Shown here piece by piece: positions 42,567-51,005 of a stretch of 64,000 bases of DNA; the first letter of the stretch is position 1; every line of letters starts with the position of its first letter. Under the pieces are notes generated by a model. The model searched no databases and was not told where the DNA came from. It was given only the letters and a program-made list of their open reading frames with translations. The DNA lies in the NCBI RefSeq assembly GCF_022846655.1, contig NZ_AP025667.1, forward strand, positions 4,873,001-4,937,000, given 5' to 3'. Source of the stretch: Streptomyces seoulensis. GTDB taxonomy: Bacteria; Actinomycetota; Actinomycetes; Streptomycetales; Streptomycetaceae. A program made the translations under genes and the position numbers.

Positions 42567-43427
42567 TCAGGAGCGCCTGGGGGCCTCCTGGGACCCTTCC
42601 ACGGTCGGCTCCAGCATGCGTACGACCTCGGACACGCGGGTGTAGACACCGGGGCTCCCGGCCTGCCCGCAGCCACTCCCCCAGGACACCAGCCCGATCA
42701 GGCGCCCCTCGGCGACCAGCGGGCCACCGCTGTCGCCCTGGCACGCGTCCGGCCCTCCTGCTGCCTCTCCCGCGCAGAGCATGGAGGCGGCGCGGTAGGT
42801 GCCGTTCCGCCCGCCGGGATAGGCGCGGGCGCAGAGGTCGTCGGCCAGCACGTGGACCCGCGCGGCGCGTAGCCGGGTCGTGTAGGCGCCATTGCCGCTG
42901 GTGTCGCCCCAGCCCGAGACCAGGGCCTCCGTGCCGGTCGCGTACGCCGGGTCACCGACCGCGGCCATCGGCACGACGGCGCTCCGCGGCACCGGCTCGG
43001 TGAGCGTGAGGACGGCGTAGTCCCCCTCATTGGTGGCGGGGTCGTACTCCGGGTTGACCTTCACCTCCCGCACGGCCGTCTCCTGGCCGTCGGTCGCCAG
43101 CAGATCGGTACGGCCCGTGATGACCTTCAGGTCGCGCACCCGGTTCGGCGGCGTGCCCAGGACGTCGTTGGCCACGCAGTGGGCGGCGGTGAGGACGGTG
43201 GTCGGGGCGATCGCCACCCCGCCGCAGAACTGGCCCGCGCGGCTACCCCCGAACCGGTCACGGCTGGAGAGCGCCACCGTCCACGGGGCCTGGGAGACAT
43301 CTATCGGAAAGCCTCCGACCACGACGCCGTCGGCGGCGGCCGGAGCCGCGCCGATCAGGGGTATCGCGGTCAGCGTGGCCGCCAGGGCGAGCGGCCGGAT
43401 CAGTGCCCGGGCAACGGAACGGCGCAT
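42567..43427 (-). CDS. secreted trypsin-like serine protease
   Basis: A 286-residue S1 protease. A signal peptide of about 32 residues ends in 'GAAPAAA'. The catalytic triad is His83 in 'TAAHC', Asp136 in 'NEGDYAVLTL' and Ser233 in 'GDSGGP'. Asp227 at the base of the S1 pocket predicts cleavage after Arg or Lys. Disulphide pairs such as Cys68/Cys84 and Cys229/Cys253 are present. The N-terminus 'VVVGGFPID' lacks the Ile-Val pair of classic trypsin activation, with Val in its place. It is monocistronic, downstream of hrdB. Confidence 0.9.
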   Translation of the reverse strand: MRRSVARALIRPLALAATLTAIPLIGAAPAAADGVVVGGFPIDVSQAPWTVALSSRDRFGGSRAGQFCGGVAIAPTTVLTAAHCVANDVLGTPPNRVRDLKVITGRTDLLATDGQETAVREVKVNPEYDPATNEGDYAVLTLTEPVPRSAVVPMAAVGDPAYATGTEALVSGWGDTSGNGAYTTRLRAARVHVLADDLCARAYPGGRNGTYRAASMLCAGEAAGGPDACQGDSGGPLVAEGRLIGLVSWGSGCGQAGSPGVYTRVSEVVRMLEPTVEGSQEAPRRS

Positions 43428-43494
43428 GCGGACTCCTCACTCAGGGTGGTTCTGGAACACCCAGAGTCATCCAGCACGCGTCGGCCCGCAGCAC

Positions 43495-43529
43495 GAAGGC
43501 CCGGCTCCCACGAGGGGAGACGGGCCTTC
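43495..43529 (-). terminator. hrdB terminator
   Basis: GAAGGCCCG-G-CTCCC pairs with GGGAG-A-CGGGCCTTC, 20 bp downstream of the hrdB stop on the minus strand. A strong stem without a T run. Confidence 0.85.
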
Positions 43530-43549
43530 GGTGTGCGAACCGGCTCGAT

Positions 43550-45076
43550 CTAGTCGAGGTAGTCGCGCAGCACCTGGGAGCGCGAGGGGTGGCGCAGCTT
43601 GGACATGGTCTTCGACTCGATCTGGCGGATGCGCTCACGCGTCACGCCGTAGACCTTGCCGATCTCGTCCAGCGTCTTCGGCTGGCCGTCGGTGAGGCCG
43701 AAGCGCATCGAGACGACGCCGGCCTCGCGCTCGGACAGGGTGTCGAGCACCGAGTGCAGCTGCTCCTGGAGGAGCGTGAAGCTGACGGCGTCGGCCGGGA
43801 CGACGGCCTCGGAGTCCTCGATGAGGTCACCGAACTCGCTGTCACCGTCCTCGCCCAGCGGGGTGTGCAGGGAGATGGGCTCGCGGCCGTACTTCTGGAC
43901 CTCGATGACCTTCTCGGGGGTCATGTCGAGTTCCTTGGCCAGCTCCTCCGGCGTGGGCTCGCGGCCCAGGTCCTGGAGCATCTGGCGCTGCACACGCGCG
44001 AGCTTGTTGATGACCTCGACCATGTGCACCGGGATACGGATGGTGCGCGCCTGGTCGGCCATCGCGCGGGTGATCGCCTGACGGATCCACCAGGTGGCGT
44101 ACGTGGAGAACTTGTAGCCCTTGGTGTAGTCGAACTTCTCGACCGCGCGGATCAGACCGAGGTTGCCCTCCTGGATGAGGTCCAGGAAGAGCATGCCGCG
44201 GCCGGTGTAGCGCTTGGCCAGGGAGACCACCAGACGGAGGTTGGCCTCCAGCAGGTGGTTCTTGGCGCGGCGGCCGTCCTCGGCGATGATCTCCAGCTCG
44301 CGCTTGAGCTTCGGGGCGAGCTTGTCGGAGTTGGCCAGCTTGTCCTCGGCGAACAGACCCGCCTCGATTCGCTTGGCCAGCTCGACTTCCTGCTCGGCGT
44401 TGAGCAGGGGGACCTTGCCGATCTGCTTCAGGTAGTCCTTGACCGGGTCGGCGGTGGCGCCGGCCGCGGCGACCTGCTGAGCGGGCGCGTCGTCCTCGTC
44501 GTCGTCCGACAGCACGAAGCCGGCGGCCTCGGTGCCCTCGGGCTCGTCGGTGGACTTGGTCTCCTCGATGACCTCGTCCTCAAGAAGCTCGGCGTCGTCC
44601 TTCTTGGCGCCGGTCTTCTTCGCCGCCGTCTTCTTGGCCGTGGTCTTCTTCGCGGCCGTCTTCTTGGCGGTGGTCTTCTTGGCCGCGGCCTTCTTGGCGG
44701 AGGCCGCCTCGTCGGCGGAGTCCTCGCCGTCGGCGGACGTGGCCGGGGCGGACGTGGCCTTCCGGGTGGTCACCGTCTTCGCCGCGACCGTCTTGGTGGC
44801 GGTGCGCTTGACCGGGCTCTTCGCTGCGACGCTCTTGCGGGTGCGCTTAGGCTCCGCGGCACTGACCATCAGCGTCACACCCTCTTCCTCGAGGATCTGA
44901 TTGAGGCTGCGCAGTACGTTCTTCCACTGAGTGGCCGGAATCTGGTCAGCTTCGAAGGCCCGACGCACATCGTCGCCGGCGATCTGCCCCTCAGCCTTTC
45001 CCCGCTCAATGAGCGCCATGACAGAGACGGACTCGGCGATCTCCGGCGGGAGCGTACGGGATGTGCTGGCCGACAC
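43550..45076 (-). CDS. hrdB: principal sigma factor HrdB
   Basis: A 508-residue group 1 sigma factor. Region 1.1 (about 10-70) is followed by a long Lys/Ala/Thr-rich insert (75-160) with 'AAKKT' repeats and an acidic stretch (160-200), features special to Streptomyces HrdB. Region 1.2 begins near 210 with '[11 protein letters not shown]'. Region 2 contains '[22 protein letters not shown]', then '[13 protein letters not shown]'; region 4 ends in '[31 protein letters not shown]', shown here to its last part. HrdB directs most housekeeping transcription. The GTG at 45076, after GAGAGG, gives the known N-terminus beginning Met-Ser-Ala-Ser-Thr-Ser. Confidence 0.96.
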   Translation of the reverse strand: MSASTSRTLPPEIAESVSVMALIERGKAEGQIAGDDVRRAFEADQIPATQWKNVLRSLNQILEEEGVTLMVSAAEPKRTRKSVAAKSPVKRTATKTVAAKTVTTRKATSAPATSADGEDSADEAASAKKAAAKKTTAKKTAAKKTTAKKTAAKKTGAKKDDAELLEDEVIEETKSTDEPEGTEAAGFVLSDDDEDDAPAQQVAAAGATADPVKDYLKQIGKVPLLNAEQEVELAKRIEAGLFAEDKLANSDKLAPKLKRELEIIAEDGRRAKNHLLEANLRLVVSLAKRYTGRGMLFLDLIQEGNLGLIRAVEKFDYTKGYKFSTYATWWIRQAITRAMADQARTIRIPVHMVEVINKLARVQRQMLQDLGREPTPEELAKELDMTPEKVIEVQKYGREPISLHTPLGEDGDSEFGDLIEDSEAVVPADAVSFTLLQEQLHSVLDTLSEREAGVVSMRFGLTDGQPKTLDEIGKVYGVTRERIRQIESKTMSKLRHPSRSQVLRDYLD

Positions 45077-45510
45077 GAACAACCTCTCGGAACGTTGGAA
45101 AGCGGCTTTCGGCACCGTCCAGCGAGGACAGGAGCCGACCACCGGCCTGGGGATGGGCCGACGGCGCGGGCGGGGCCGGGAAGATACACAGCGCCTGGCA
45201 CGGCGTCCGTATTCCCTCCGCGGCTGTTCACCTCTTAGGTCATCGCGCTGTTTCCGGGAGCGTTACGCCCAATCCGCGTGGCCCGAGTCACACCCTGTCG
45301 ACAGACGAAAGCGATCAGATGTGAACGAAGCGGTCCGCTGCCTATTCCGTCTTGATCACGCAGCCGGTCCAGGAGGCCCGTCGCACCGCCGGACTCGGCC
45401 GGAATCCGTGGAGTCCGGCCGAGTCCGGCGACGGCGGGACCCCGGTCGCGGTACCGCAGTCCCGATCACCGGGGCACACCGCGAGGGCGGGCGCCCCGAC
45501 CACTCGCCCG
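45077..45510. other. hrdB promoter region
   Basis: A 434-bp non-coding region between the whiH stop and the hrdB start, both genes on the minus strand. It holds the hrdB promoters. In other streptomycetes one is read by the ECF sigma factor ShbA and another by HrdB itself (recalled), but I could not place either motif with the expected spacing. A short inverted GAGTCCGGC/GCCGGAATCC area near 45390-45425 may end the whiH transcript. Confidence 0.45.
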
Positions 45511-46398
45511 TCAGTGTTCGCGCGGCGCGGGAACGACGCGCTCCACCTCGGGGTGGACGGTGAGCAACTGCCGCATGGCCCCCTCGGCCACGGCACCGTC
45601 GCCGCTGCCGAGCCCGTCCACGATCCGGGCGTGCTGCGCGACGGACGCCTCGGTCGGCCGCTCGCACCCGGTGGCGGGGCCGCCGGAGACCTGGAGGGCG
45701 GAGGAGACGATCCCGGACAGGTGCTCCAGCATCCGGTTACCCGCGACCTGGATGAGCAGCGCGTGGAATTCGGAGTCGGCGCGCGAGAAGGTCAGCGCGT
45801 CCCCCTGGGCGAGGGCGTGGCTCATGATCTCGACCAGGTCGACGAGGCGCTGCTGCACGTCCTCGCGGCCGTGCCCGGCGGCGAGGCGGGCGGCGAGCGG
45901 CTCGATCGTCCAGCGCAGCTCGTTCAGCTCGCGGCGCTGGTCGTCACGCTGCGGGCCGAAGGCGCGCCATTCGATGATGTCCGGGTCGAGCAGGTTCCAG
46001 TCGGCGACCGGGCGCACGCGGGTGCCCACGTTCGGCCGGGCGCTGACGAGGCCCTTGGCCTCCAGGACACGGAGGGACTCACGCACGACGGTGCGGGAGA
46101 CCTCGAAACGCTGGCCGATCTCCTCCGGCACCAGCGGGCGATCGGCTCCCAGGTCACCGGAGACGATCATCTGACCCAGTTGCTGGACGAGCTGGCCGTG
46201 CAGCCCGCGCCCACGGCTGCCCGCGGCGCGCCGGCCCACGCGGCCCAGGTCGGAATCGGCGCCTTCCCAGGCGGGCGCCGCCACGCGGTCGGCCATCGGG
46301 GCCTCGGCGTAGGGGTAGCGGTCGAGTTCGCCCGGTCCGGCGAGGCCGGAGTCAGCGGAGCGGGCGGCGGTCATCATGGTGTGCGCAAGGGTACTCAC
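45511..46398 (-). CDS. whiH: WhiH sporulation regulator (GntR family)
   Basis: A 295-residue GntR regulator with an extra N-terminal stretch of about 65 residues. The winged helix (about 67-130) has 'IGQRFEVSRTVVRESLRVLEAKGLV'. The FCD domain holds 'DSEFHALLIQVAGNRM' and 'QHARIVDGLGSGD'. Position directly beside hrdB and the N-terminus 'STLAHTMMTAARSADSGLAG' identify WhiH, which acts in aerial hyphae during sporulation septation under WhiG control. The GTG at 46398 is used as start; the ATG pair at residues 8-9 is an alternative. An upstream TCCGATAA may be the WhiG -10 element. Confidence 0.92.
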   Translation of the reverse strand: MSTLAHTMMTAARSADSGLAGPGELDRYPYAEAPMADRVAAPAWEGADSDLGRVGRRAAGSRGRGLHGQLVQQLGQMIVSGDLGADRPLVPEEIGQRFEVSRTVVRESLRVLEAKGLVSARPNVGTRVRPVADWNLLDPDIIEWRAFGPQRDDQRRELNELRWTIEPLAARLAAGHGREDVQQRLVDLVEIMSHALAQGDALTFSRADSEFHALLIQVAGNRMLEHLSGIVSSALQVSGGPATGCERPTEASVAQHARIVDGLGSGDGAVAEGAMRQLLTVHPEVERVVPAPREH

Positions 46399-46490
46399 GC
46401 ATCATTTGTCGGCGCTGCCTCCAACTGCCTTGAGGGCTTTGGTGAAAAGCACACGAAAGGGTGATCGCTCACCCCGTCGCAATTGACGCC

Positions 46491-46498
46491 TTATCGGA
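46491..46498 (-). promoter_or_regulatory. possible WhiG -10 element ahead of whiH
   Basis: TCCGATAA on the minus strand fits 7 of 8 positions of the WhiG/FliA -10 consensus GCCGATAA, 93 bp ahead of the whiH start. No TAAA -35 is found at the standard 15-16 bp distance; the nearest similar sequence is GAAA at 11 bp. whiH is a known WhiG target in S. coelicolor, so the site is plausible but incomplete. Confidence 0.45.
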
Positions 46499-46560
46499 AA
46501 TAAACGGGCTTTCTGTGGGGAGTTGTGTGCACGGCGCCGCTGAAACCGCTCCTGAGGGCG

Positions 46561-48405
46561 TCATCGCACCCGGGCGCGCAGTGTCGTGATCAGGTACGCG
46601 CACAGCAGCGCGGCCAGCGACAACGTCATCGCGCCACCCACGGGTTGGGCGATGACCCGCGCCAGCCCGAGCAGATAGCGCTCACCCCCGAAGGGCCACT
46701 GGAGCAGGAGAACCTCCCGCATACGCAAGTGGATACCGGCCGCCGCTCGCACATATGAACCTTCGAACATCCGGTGTACGAGCGGCACGACGGCCACCGG
46801 CACCGCGAGGACGGCGGCGAGTCCCGCCGCGGTGGACCGGAAGACACCGGCCGCCAGCACGCCGGCCCACGCGCAGCCGACCACGAGCGCCAGCCAACTC
46901 GCGCACAGCGGGAGCCAGTCTCCGGGGACCTGGACCAATTCCCGGCCGTAGACGAGATAGAGAAGTTCGGCGTCGCAGCCCAGGGCGAGAAAGGCCAGCA
47001 TTCCGGCGGTGATTCCGCAGACGGCGAGTTTCGCGGTGAGCAGCCCGAGCCGACGGGGGACGGTGCCGCGATCCGTCGCCAGCGCGGGGTGCCGGAATTC
47101 GTCCCCGAAGGAGAGCGCACCGAGCAGCCCGGCCGCGAGCGCGACGGGCGGCAACGGCAGTTCGCGCGGCCAGGCGGCGAAGAGACGCGCCTGCGGAGTG
47201 TGCCCGATGCGGGCCAGCACCACGGCGGTGACGACGGACACCACGAGCGCGGTCCCGCAGATGACGAACCCGGTGCCGATGCCGGCGGCACGCCGCAGTT
47301 CGTAGCGGAGGGGGCGGAGCGGACTGCGCAAGGAGCGGACGGCGACGGGGAGCGGCAGCGGGTCGGGGGCTTGGGCGGTCTCAGCGCCCTCCAGGGCGGC
47401 GCCTTCTTGCGGGGCGGCCTCCTGCGCGGCGATCTCCTGCGGGGCAGCCTCGTCGGGGGCGTCCGGCGGCGGTGACGCGTCCTGCTCTCCGGCCGGCTCG
47501 GCGCAGTCGGTCGGCTGCCCCTCCGCACCGCCCCGCATGTCGCCCGCCTCATCGGCGAGTTGGTGGATGAGGATGCCGTTCCGGAAGGCCACCTCCCCGA
47601 CGTCGGCGGTCGTGCTGCCGTAGACCGAGAGCCGGTTGCCGTCCTCGCGGACGACTTCCACGGGACGCCGTTCGGTGCGGGCCTCCTTGACGAGCAGGTT
47701 CGCCAGGCGTGCCGCGTGGGGGCTGCGGACGGCGACACGCGGGCGGAGCCGGGTGCGGGCGAACTCCTCCGCCTCCAGGTCGGCGGCGATCCGGCCAGCT
47801 TCGAGGGTGACGACGTGGTCGGCGTTGCGGGCGGCCTCCTTGGGGTCGGCGGTCGCGAGGAGTACGGCGCCGCCTTGGTCGACGTACTCCCGCAGGGTGG
47901 TGTGCAGCCAGCGCGCCTCGGGGGTCGCGAGTCCGGCCGCGGGTTCGTCCAGCACGAGGGTGTGCGGGTCGGGGAGCAGGGCGCAGGCCAGGCCGAGCCG
48001 GCGGTCCATGCCCAGGGACAGCGTGCCGAGCCGTTCCTCGCGGAGACTGACGAGGCCGACCGCTTCGAGGACTTCGTCGGCCCGTCGGGCGGGGACTCCC
48101 GCCGCGGCACAGAGCATCCGCAGGTGGCCCCGGACCGTGCGGGCGGGGTGTCCGGGCACATCACCGAGGAGTACGCCGACTTCGCGTGACGGGTGGGCGA
48201 TGCAGTGCAGGGGACGGCCCCTGAAGTACGTGATGCCGCGCCCTCGCTGGAGTTCGAGCATCAGCCTGAGCACCGTCGTCTTGCCCGCTCCCGCCGCTCC
48301 GAGGAGGGCGGTCACATGGCCGGAGCGCGCTTCGAAGGAGACGTCTTCGACCGCGGGTGGCTGGGCTTTGGGGAAATCACTGGTCAGTCCGACAGCCTGG
48401 ATCAC
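46561..48405 (-). CDS. fused ABC transporter, ATPase plus membrane domain
   Basis: A 614-residue half-transporter with unusual order: ATPase first (1-220), a charged linker (about 290-370) with 'AAPQE' repeats, then about six membrane helices (375-614). Walker A 'GAAGAGKTT' (36-44) and Walker B 'TLVLDEPAAG' with Glu154 are intact. The signature is 'LSLGMDRR' instead of LSGGQ, and the switch His is missing ('LATADP'). It resembles ABC-2 exporters of the drug type. It lies 163 bp upstream of whiH, transcribed the same way, as in other streptomycetes. Substrate and activity are uncertain. Confidence 0.78.
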   Translation of the reverse strand: MIQAVGLTSDFPKAQPPAVEDVSFEARSGHVTALLGAAGAGKTTVLRLMLELQRGRGITYFRGRPLHCIAHPSREVGVLLGDVPGHPARTVRGHLRMLCAAAGVPARRADEVLEAVGLVSLREERLGTLSLGMDRRLGLACALLPDPHTLVLDEPAAGLATPEARWLHTTLREYVDQGGAVLLATADPKEAARNADHVVTLEAGRIAADLEAEEFARTRLRPRVAVRSPHAARLANLLVKEARTERRPVEVVREDGNRLSVYGSTTADVGEVAFRNGILIHQLADEAGDMRGGAEGQPTDCAEPAGEQDASPPPDAPDEAAPQEIAAQEAAPQEGAALEGAETAQAPDPLPLPVAVRSLRSPLRPLRYELRRAAGIGTGFVICGTALVVSVVTAVVLARIGHTPQARLFAAWPRELPLPPVALAAGLLGALSFGDEFRHPALATDRGTVPRRLGLLTAKLAVCGITAGMLAFLALGCDAELLYLVYGRELVQVPGDWLPLCASWLALVVGCAWAGVLAAGVFRSTAAGLAAVLAVPVAVVPLVHRMFEGSYVRAAAGIHLRMREVLLLQWPFGGERYLLGLARVIAQPVGGAMTLSLAALLCAYLITTLRARVR

Positions 48406-48566
48406 CTGCAGCAGGCTAGCGCGCTATGTCCCGTTTTCCGGGTATCGCCTCTTCTGTCCGGCAGTTGTTCGGCGCATGGTCAACCTGCATGGCCCACTTG
48501 CCCGATGAGCATCCGGCGCGTACCGCCTGCCCAACTGCCGTGCGGACGGTGGTTCGAGGCGCGGTC

Positions 48567-49325
48567 TCAGACCTCGGGGCGAAGCATCGGGGGGTTGAGC
48601 AGGGTGGCGCCGCCGGCCCTGAAAAGCTGGGCGGGCCTGCCGCCCTGGCGGGTGGTGGTGCCGCCCGTGGGGACGAGGAATCCGGGGGTTCCGGTGACCT
48701 TGCGATGGAAGTTGCGCGGGTCGAGCGCCACGCCCCAGACGGCCTCGTAGACCCGCCGCAGCTCGCCGACCGTGAACTCCGGCGGGCAGAAGGCGGTGGC
48801 CAGCGACGAGTACTCGATCTTGGAGCGGGCGCGCTCCACCCCGTCGGAGAGGATCTGGGCGTGGTCGAAGGCCAGGGGCGCCATCGGTTCGCCGTCGCGG
48901 CCGTGCCCGCCCTGCTGGAGCAGTTCCTCCACCGGTGCCCAGCGCGCGTTGCTCGCGTCGCCGCCCGCGCGCGGGGCCGGGAGGTCGGGTGCGAGGGCCA
49001 GGTGGGCGACGCTGACCACACGCATGCGGGGGTCGCGCTTCGGGTCGCCGTAGGTGGCGAGCTGTTCCAGATGGGCGCCGTTGTCCTGCGCCGGGGTCGC
49101 CGGATCGTGGGCGCAGAGCCCGGTCTCCTCGGTCAGCTCGCGCGCCGCCGCCTGGGACAGGTCCTCGTCGTCCCGTACGAAGCCGCCGGGGAGCGCCCAC
49201 CGCCCTTGGAAGGGAGCCTCGCCTCGCCGTACCGCCAGCGCACACAGGGCGTGGCGGCGCACGGTCAGCACGACCAGGTCCACGGTGACGGCGAAGGGCG
49301 GGAACGCTGACGGGTCGTAGGGCAT
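48567..49325 (-). CDS. Nudix protein with NrtR-like C-terminal domain
   Basis: A 252-residue protein. The Nudix box is complete: 'GGFVRDDEDLSQAAARELTEE' begins at 47, satisfying Gx5Ex7REUxEExGU. The C-terminal part (about 160-240), 'EFTVGELRRVYEAVWGVALDPRNFHRKVTGTPGFL', is the winged helix typical of NrtR-type regulators of NAD metabolism. It may thus be an ADP-ribose-binding repressor, or an ADP-ribose hydrolase. No NAD gene lies nearby, so the regulatory target is unknown. Confidence 0.82.
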   Translation of the reverse strand: MPYDPSAFPPFAVTVDLVVLTVRRHALCALAVRRGEAPFQGRWALPGGFVRDDEDLSQAAARELTEETGLCAHDPATPAQDNGAHLEQLATYGDPKRDPRMRVVSVAHLALAPDLPAPRAGGDASNARWAPVEELLQQGGHGRDGEPMAPLAFDHAQILSDGVERARSKIEYSSLATAFCPPEFTVGELRRVYEAVWGVALDPRNFHRKVTGTPGFLVPTGGTTTRQGGRPAQLFRAGGATLLNPPMLRPEV

Positions 49326-49430
49326 GCCGCGATCATAGTCGTCTTCCTGACGATAAACACTCCGTTCGCTGGGAGGATCGGTGAATCCGCCGGTGCCGGA
49401 CGCGAGGATCGGGCAGGTGGGAGCGACCGC

Positions 49431-50903
49431 TCAGCCGTCCCTCCTCTTGCCGCATACCCGGCCGGCGGCGGACGGCTGGGAGCGTGACGGCTGGGACTGC
49501 GAGCGGGGCGGTCGGCAGCTTCGGCCTTGCGGCCGCTGGGGGCGGGGGCCCGGTTCGGCGGGGCCGGTGGAGCGGTTCCGGCGCCTTCGGCGGGCGGGGT
49601 CGGCCGGGTCCCGGTCGGCCTTCGCCTGGGAGTCCGTTGCGGCGGGCGGGGCGCCCGGAGCGAGCTGGGAGCGGGTCTTCTGCTCGGGAACGCTCCCCTT
49701 CGGCGGCTGCTCGTCCTTCTTGGCGGACGCGCGCCCTTCCCGCTCCAGGCGGAGGCAGCGGCGGATGGACTCGGGGTCGAGACCCTCGTTGCACGCCCGG
49801 TGCAGGAGCTGGGCGAACAAGTACTCGGGGTCCGCTCCGAGGGCCATGGCCAGGGCCTCGCGGGCCTCCAGTTCGTCGCCGGTCGACCAGGCCACCCACC
49901 CGGCCAGGGTCAGCGGAGCCGCCGCGTGCTCGCGGTACGGGCCGACGCAACGGCGGGCCAGTGCTCGCCAGAGCCGCAGGGCGGGAGCTCCTTCGTCGCC
50001 CTCCATCCAGGCAGCCGCCCGGTCCCGGGTCGTCCGGTCCTGAAGGCCGAGGATGAGGGTGGCCGCCTCGTCGTGGCCGAGGAGCGCGTCGTCGCGGACG
50101 TCCGCCGGGTGGCTGCCCGACACCGGTGCGGCTTCGGCGAACCGGCGGATGATCCGTCCGGCCAGGTCCAGCGTCTCCCCGGCCACCTCGGCGCGGCTCG
50201 CGTCGTCCAGGATGCGGGGCACGAGAGCCATGCCCGCGGTGTCGAGCGCGACCTCCTGCTCCAGGGCGGCCGAGGTCTCCCAGGGCTGCATCCTCGCGCG
50301 CAGTTCCTTCAGGGTGCCCCGCACCTGCATCCCTGCATAGGTGGCCGCGGCCGCCAGTACCGAGGTGCCCGAGAGGCCCATCGGGGTGCCCTCGGGCGGG
50401 CAGCAGCTCTCGACCGGGCAGACGTAGGACCAGAAGCGGTTGTCCGAGACGCACAGCGCCTCGATCACCGGCACGTCGAGGCTGCCGCACTCGGTGCGCA
50501 GCAGTTGGGCGAGCGGGGCGAGCCTGCGCATCACGTCCTGCCCCGTCTCGCCCGGCCGTGGCTCCTGGCAGAGGTAGGCCACGAGCCGGTCGGGCCGTGT
50601 GCTGCGCCGTTCGCTGGAGATCACCAGCCCTCTGGCCATCTGCCGCGCGGCGGCCGGCCAGTCCTCGTCCTTGGCCGGGATGCCCAGGCGGGCGCGGCCG
50701 CCGAAGCTGCCACGGCCGTGCAGGCAGACCAGCACCATGCTGTCTTCCGGGCGGTAGCCGAGGAGGTAGGGCAGGGCGTCGGCCAGCTCGGCCGGGGTGC
50801 GCAGGGCGATCGGGGAGTCGGGCGCGGTCTGCCCGCTGAAGGGCGCTCCCGCGACGATGTCACCGTTTTCGAAGGGTCCGGTCGTTTCGCCGTGATTCGT
50901 CAT
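49431..50903 (-). CDS. DUF4192 domain protein
   Basis: A 490-residue actinobacterial protein. The DUF4192 part (about 25-375) begins 'SPIALRTPAELADALPYLLGYRPEDSMVLVCL', split here, and includes 'PLTLAGWVAWSTGDELEAREALAMALGADPEYLFAQLLHRACNEGLDP', again known by its ends. The last 110 residues are basic, Pro/Ser/Arg-rich and disordered. ATG at 50903 is chosen since an in-frame region upstream lacks coding character. Function unknown; in streptomycetes it lies beside recQ. No membrane segment. Confidence 0.75.
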   Translation of the reverse strand: MTNHGETTGPFENGDIVAGAPFSGQTAPDSPIALRTPAELADALPYLLGYRPEDSMVLVCLHGRGSFGGRARLGIPAKDEDWPAAARQMARGLVISSERRSTRPDRLVAYLCQEPRPGETGQDVMRRLAPLAQLLRTECGSLDVPVIEALCVSDNRFWSYVCPVESCCPPEGTPMGLSGTSVLAAAATYAGMQVRGTLKELRARMQPWETSAALEQEVALDTAGMALVPRILDDASRAEVAGETLDLAGRIIRRFAEAAPVSGSHPADVRDDALLGHDEAATLILGLQDRTTRDRAAAWMEGDEGAPALRLWRALARRCVGPYREHAAAPLTLAGWVAWSTGDELEAREALAMALGADPEYLFAQLLHRACNEGLDPESIRRCLRLEREGRASAKKDEQPPKGSVPEQKTRSQLAPGAPPAATDSQAKADRDPADPARRRRRNRSTGPAEPGPRPQRPQGRSCRPPRSQSQPSRSQPSAAGRVCGKRRDG

Positions 50904-51005
50904 GCGCTGACGATCCCGCGAATCCCGTGATCCCGCTCGAGCCTGTGGATAAGTCGAAGCAGGGACACGACAAGCGACCCGGCGCACCCCGAAGCGCCCG
51001 CGACC

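Noticed and set aside
45150..45260. ECF (ShbA-type) promoter of hrdB
   Set aside because: GGAAT and GTAT-like blocks exist on the minus strand but about 23 bp apart, too far for an ECF promoter. Not called.
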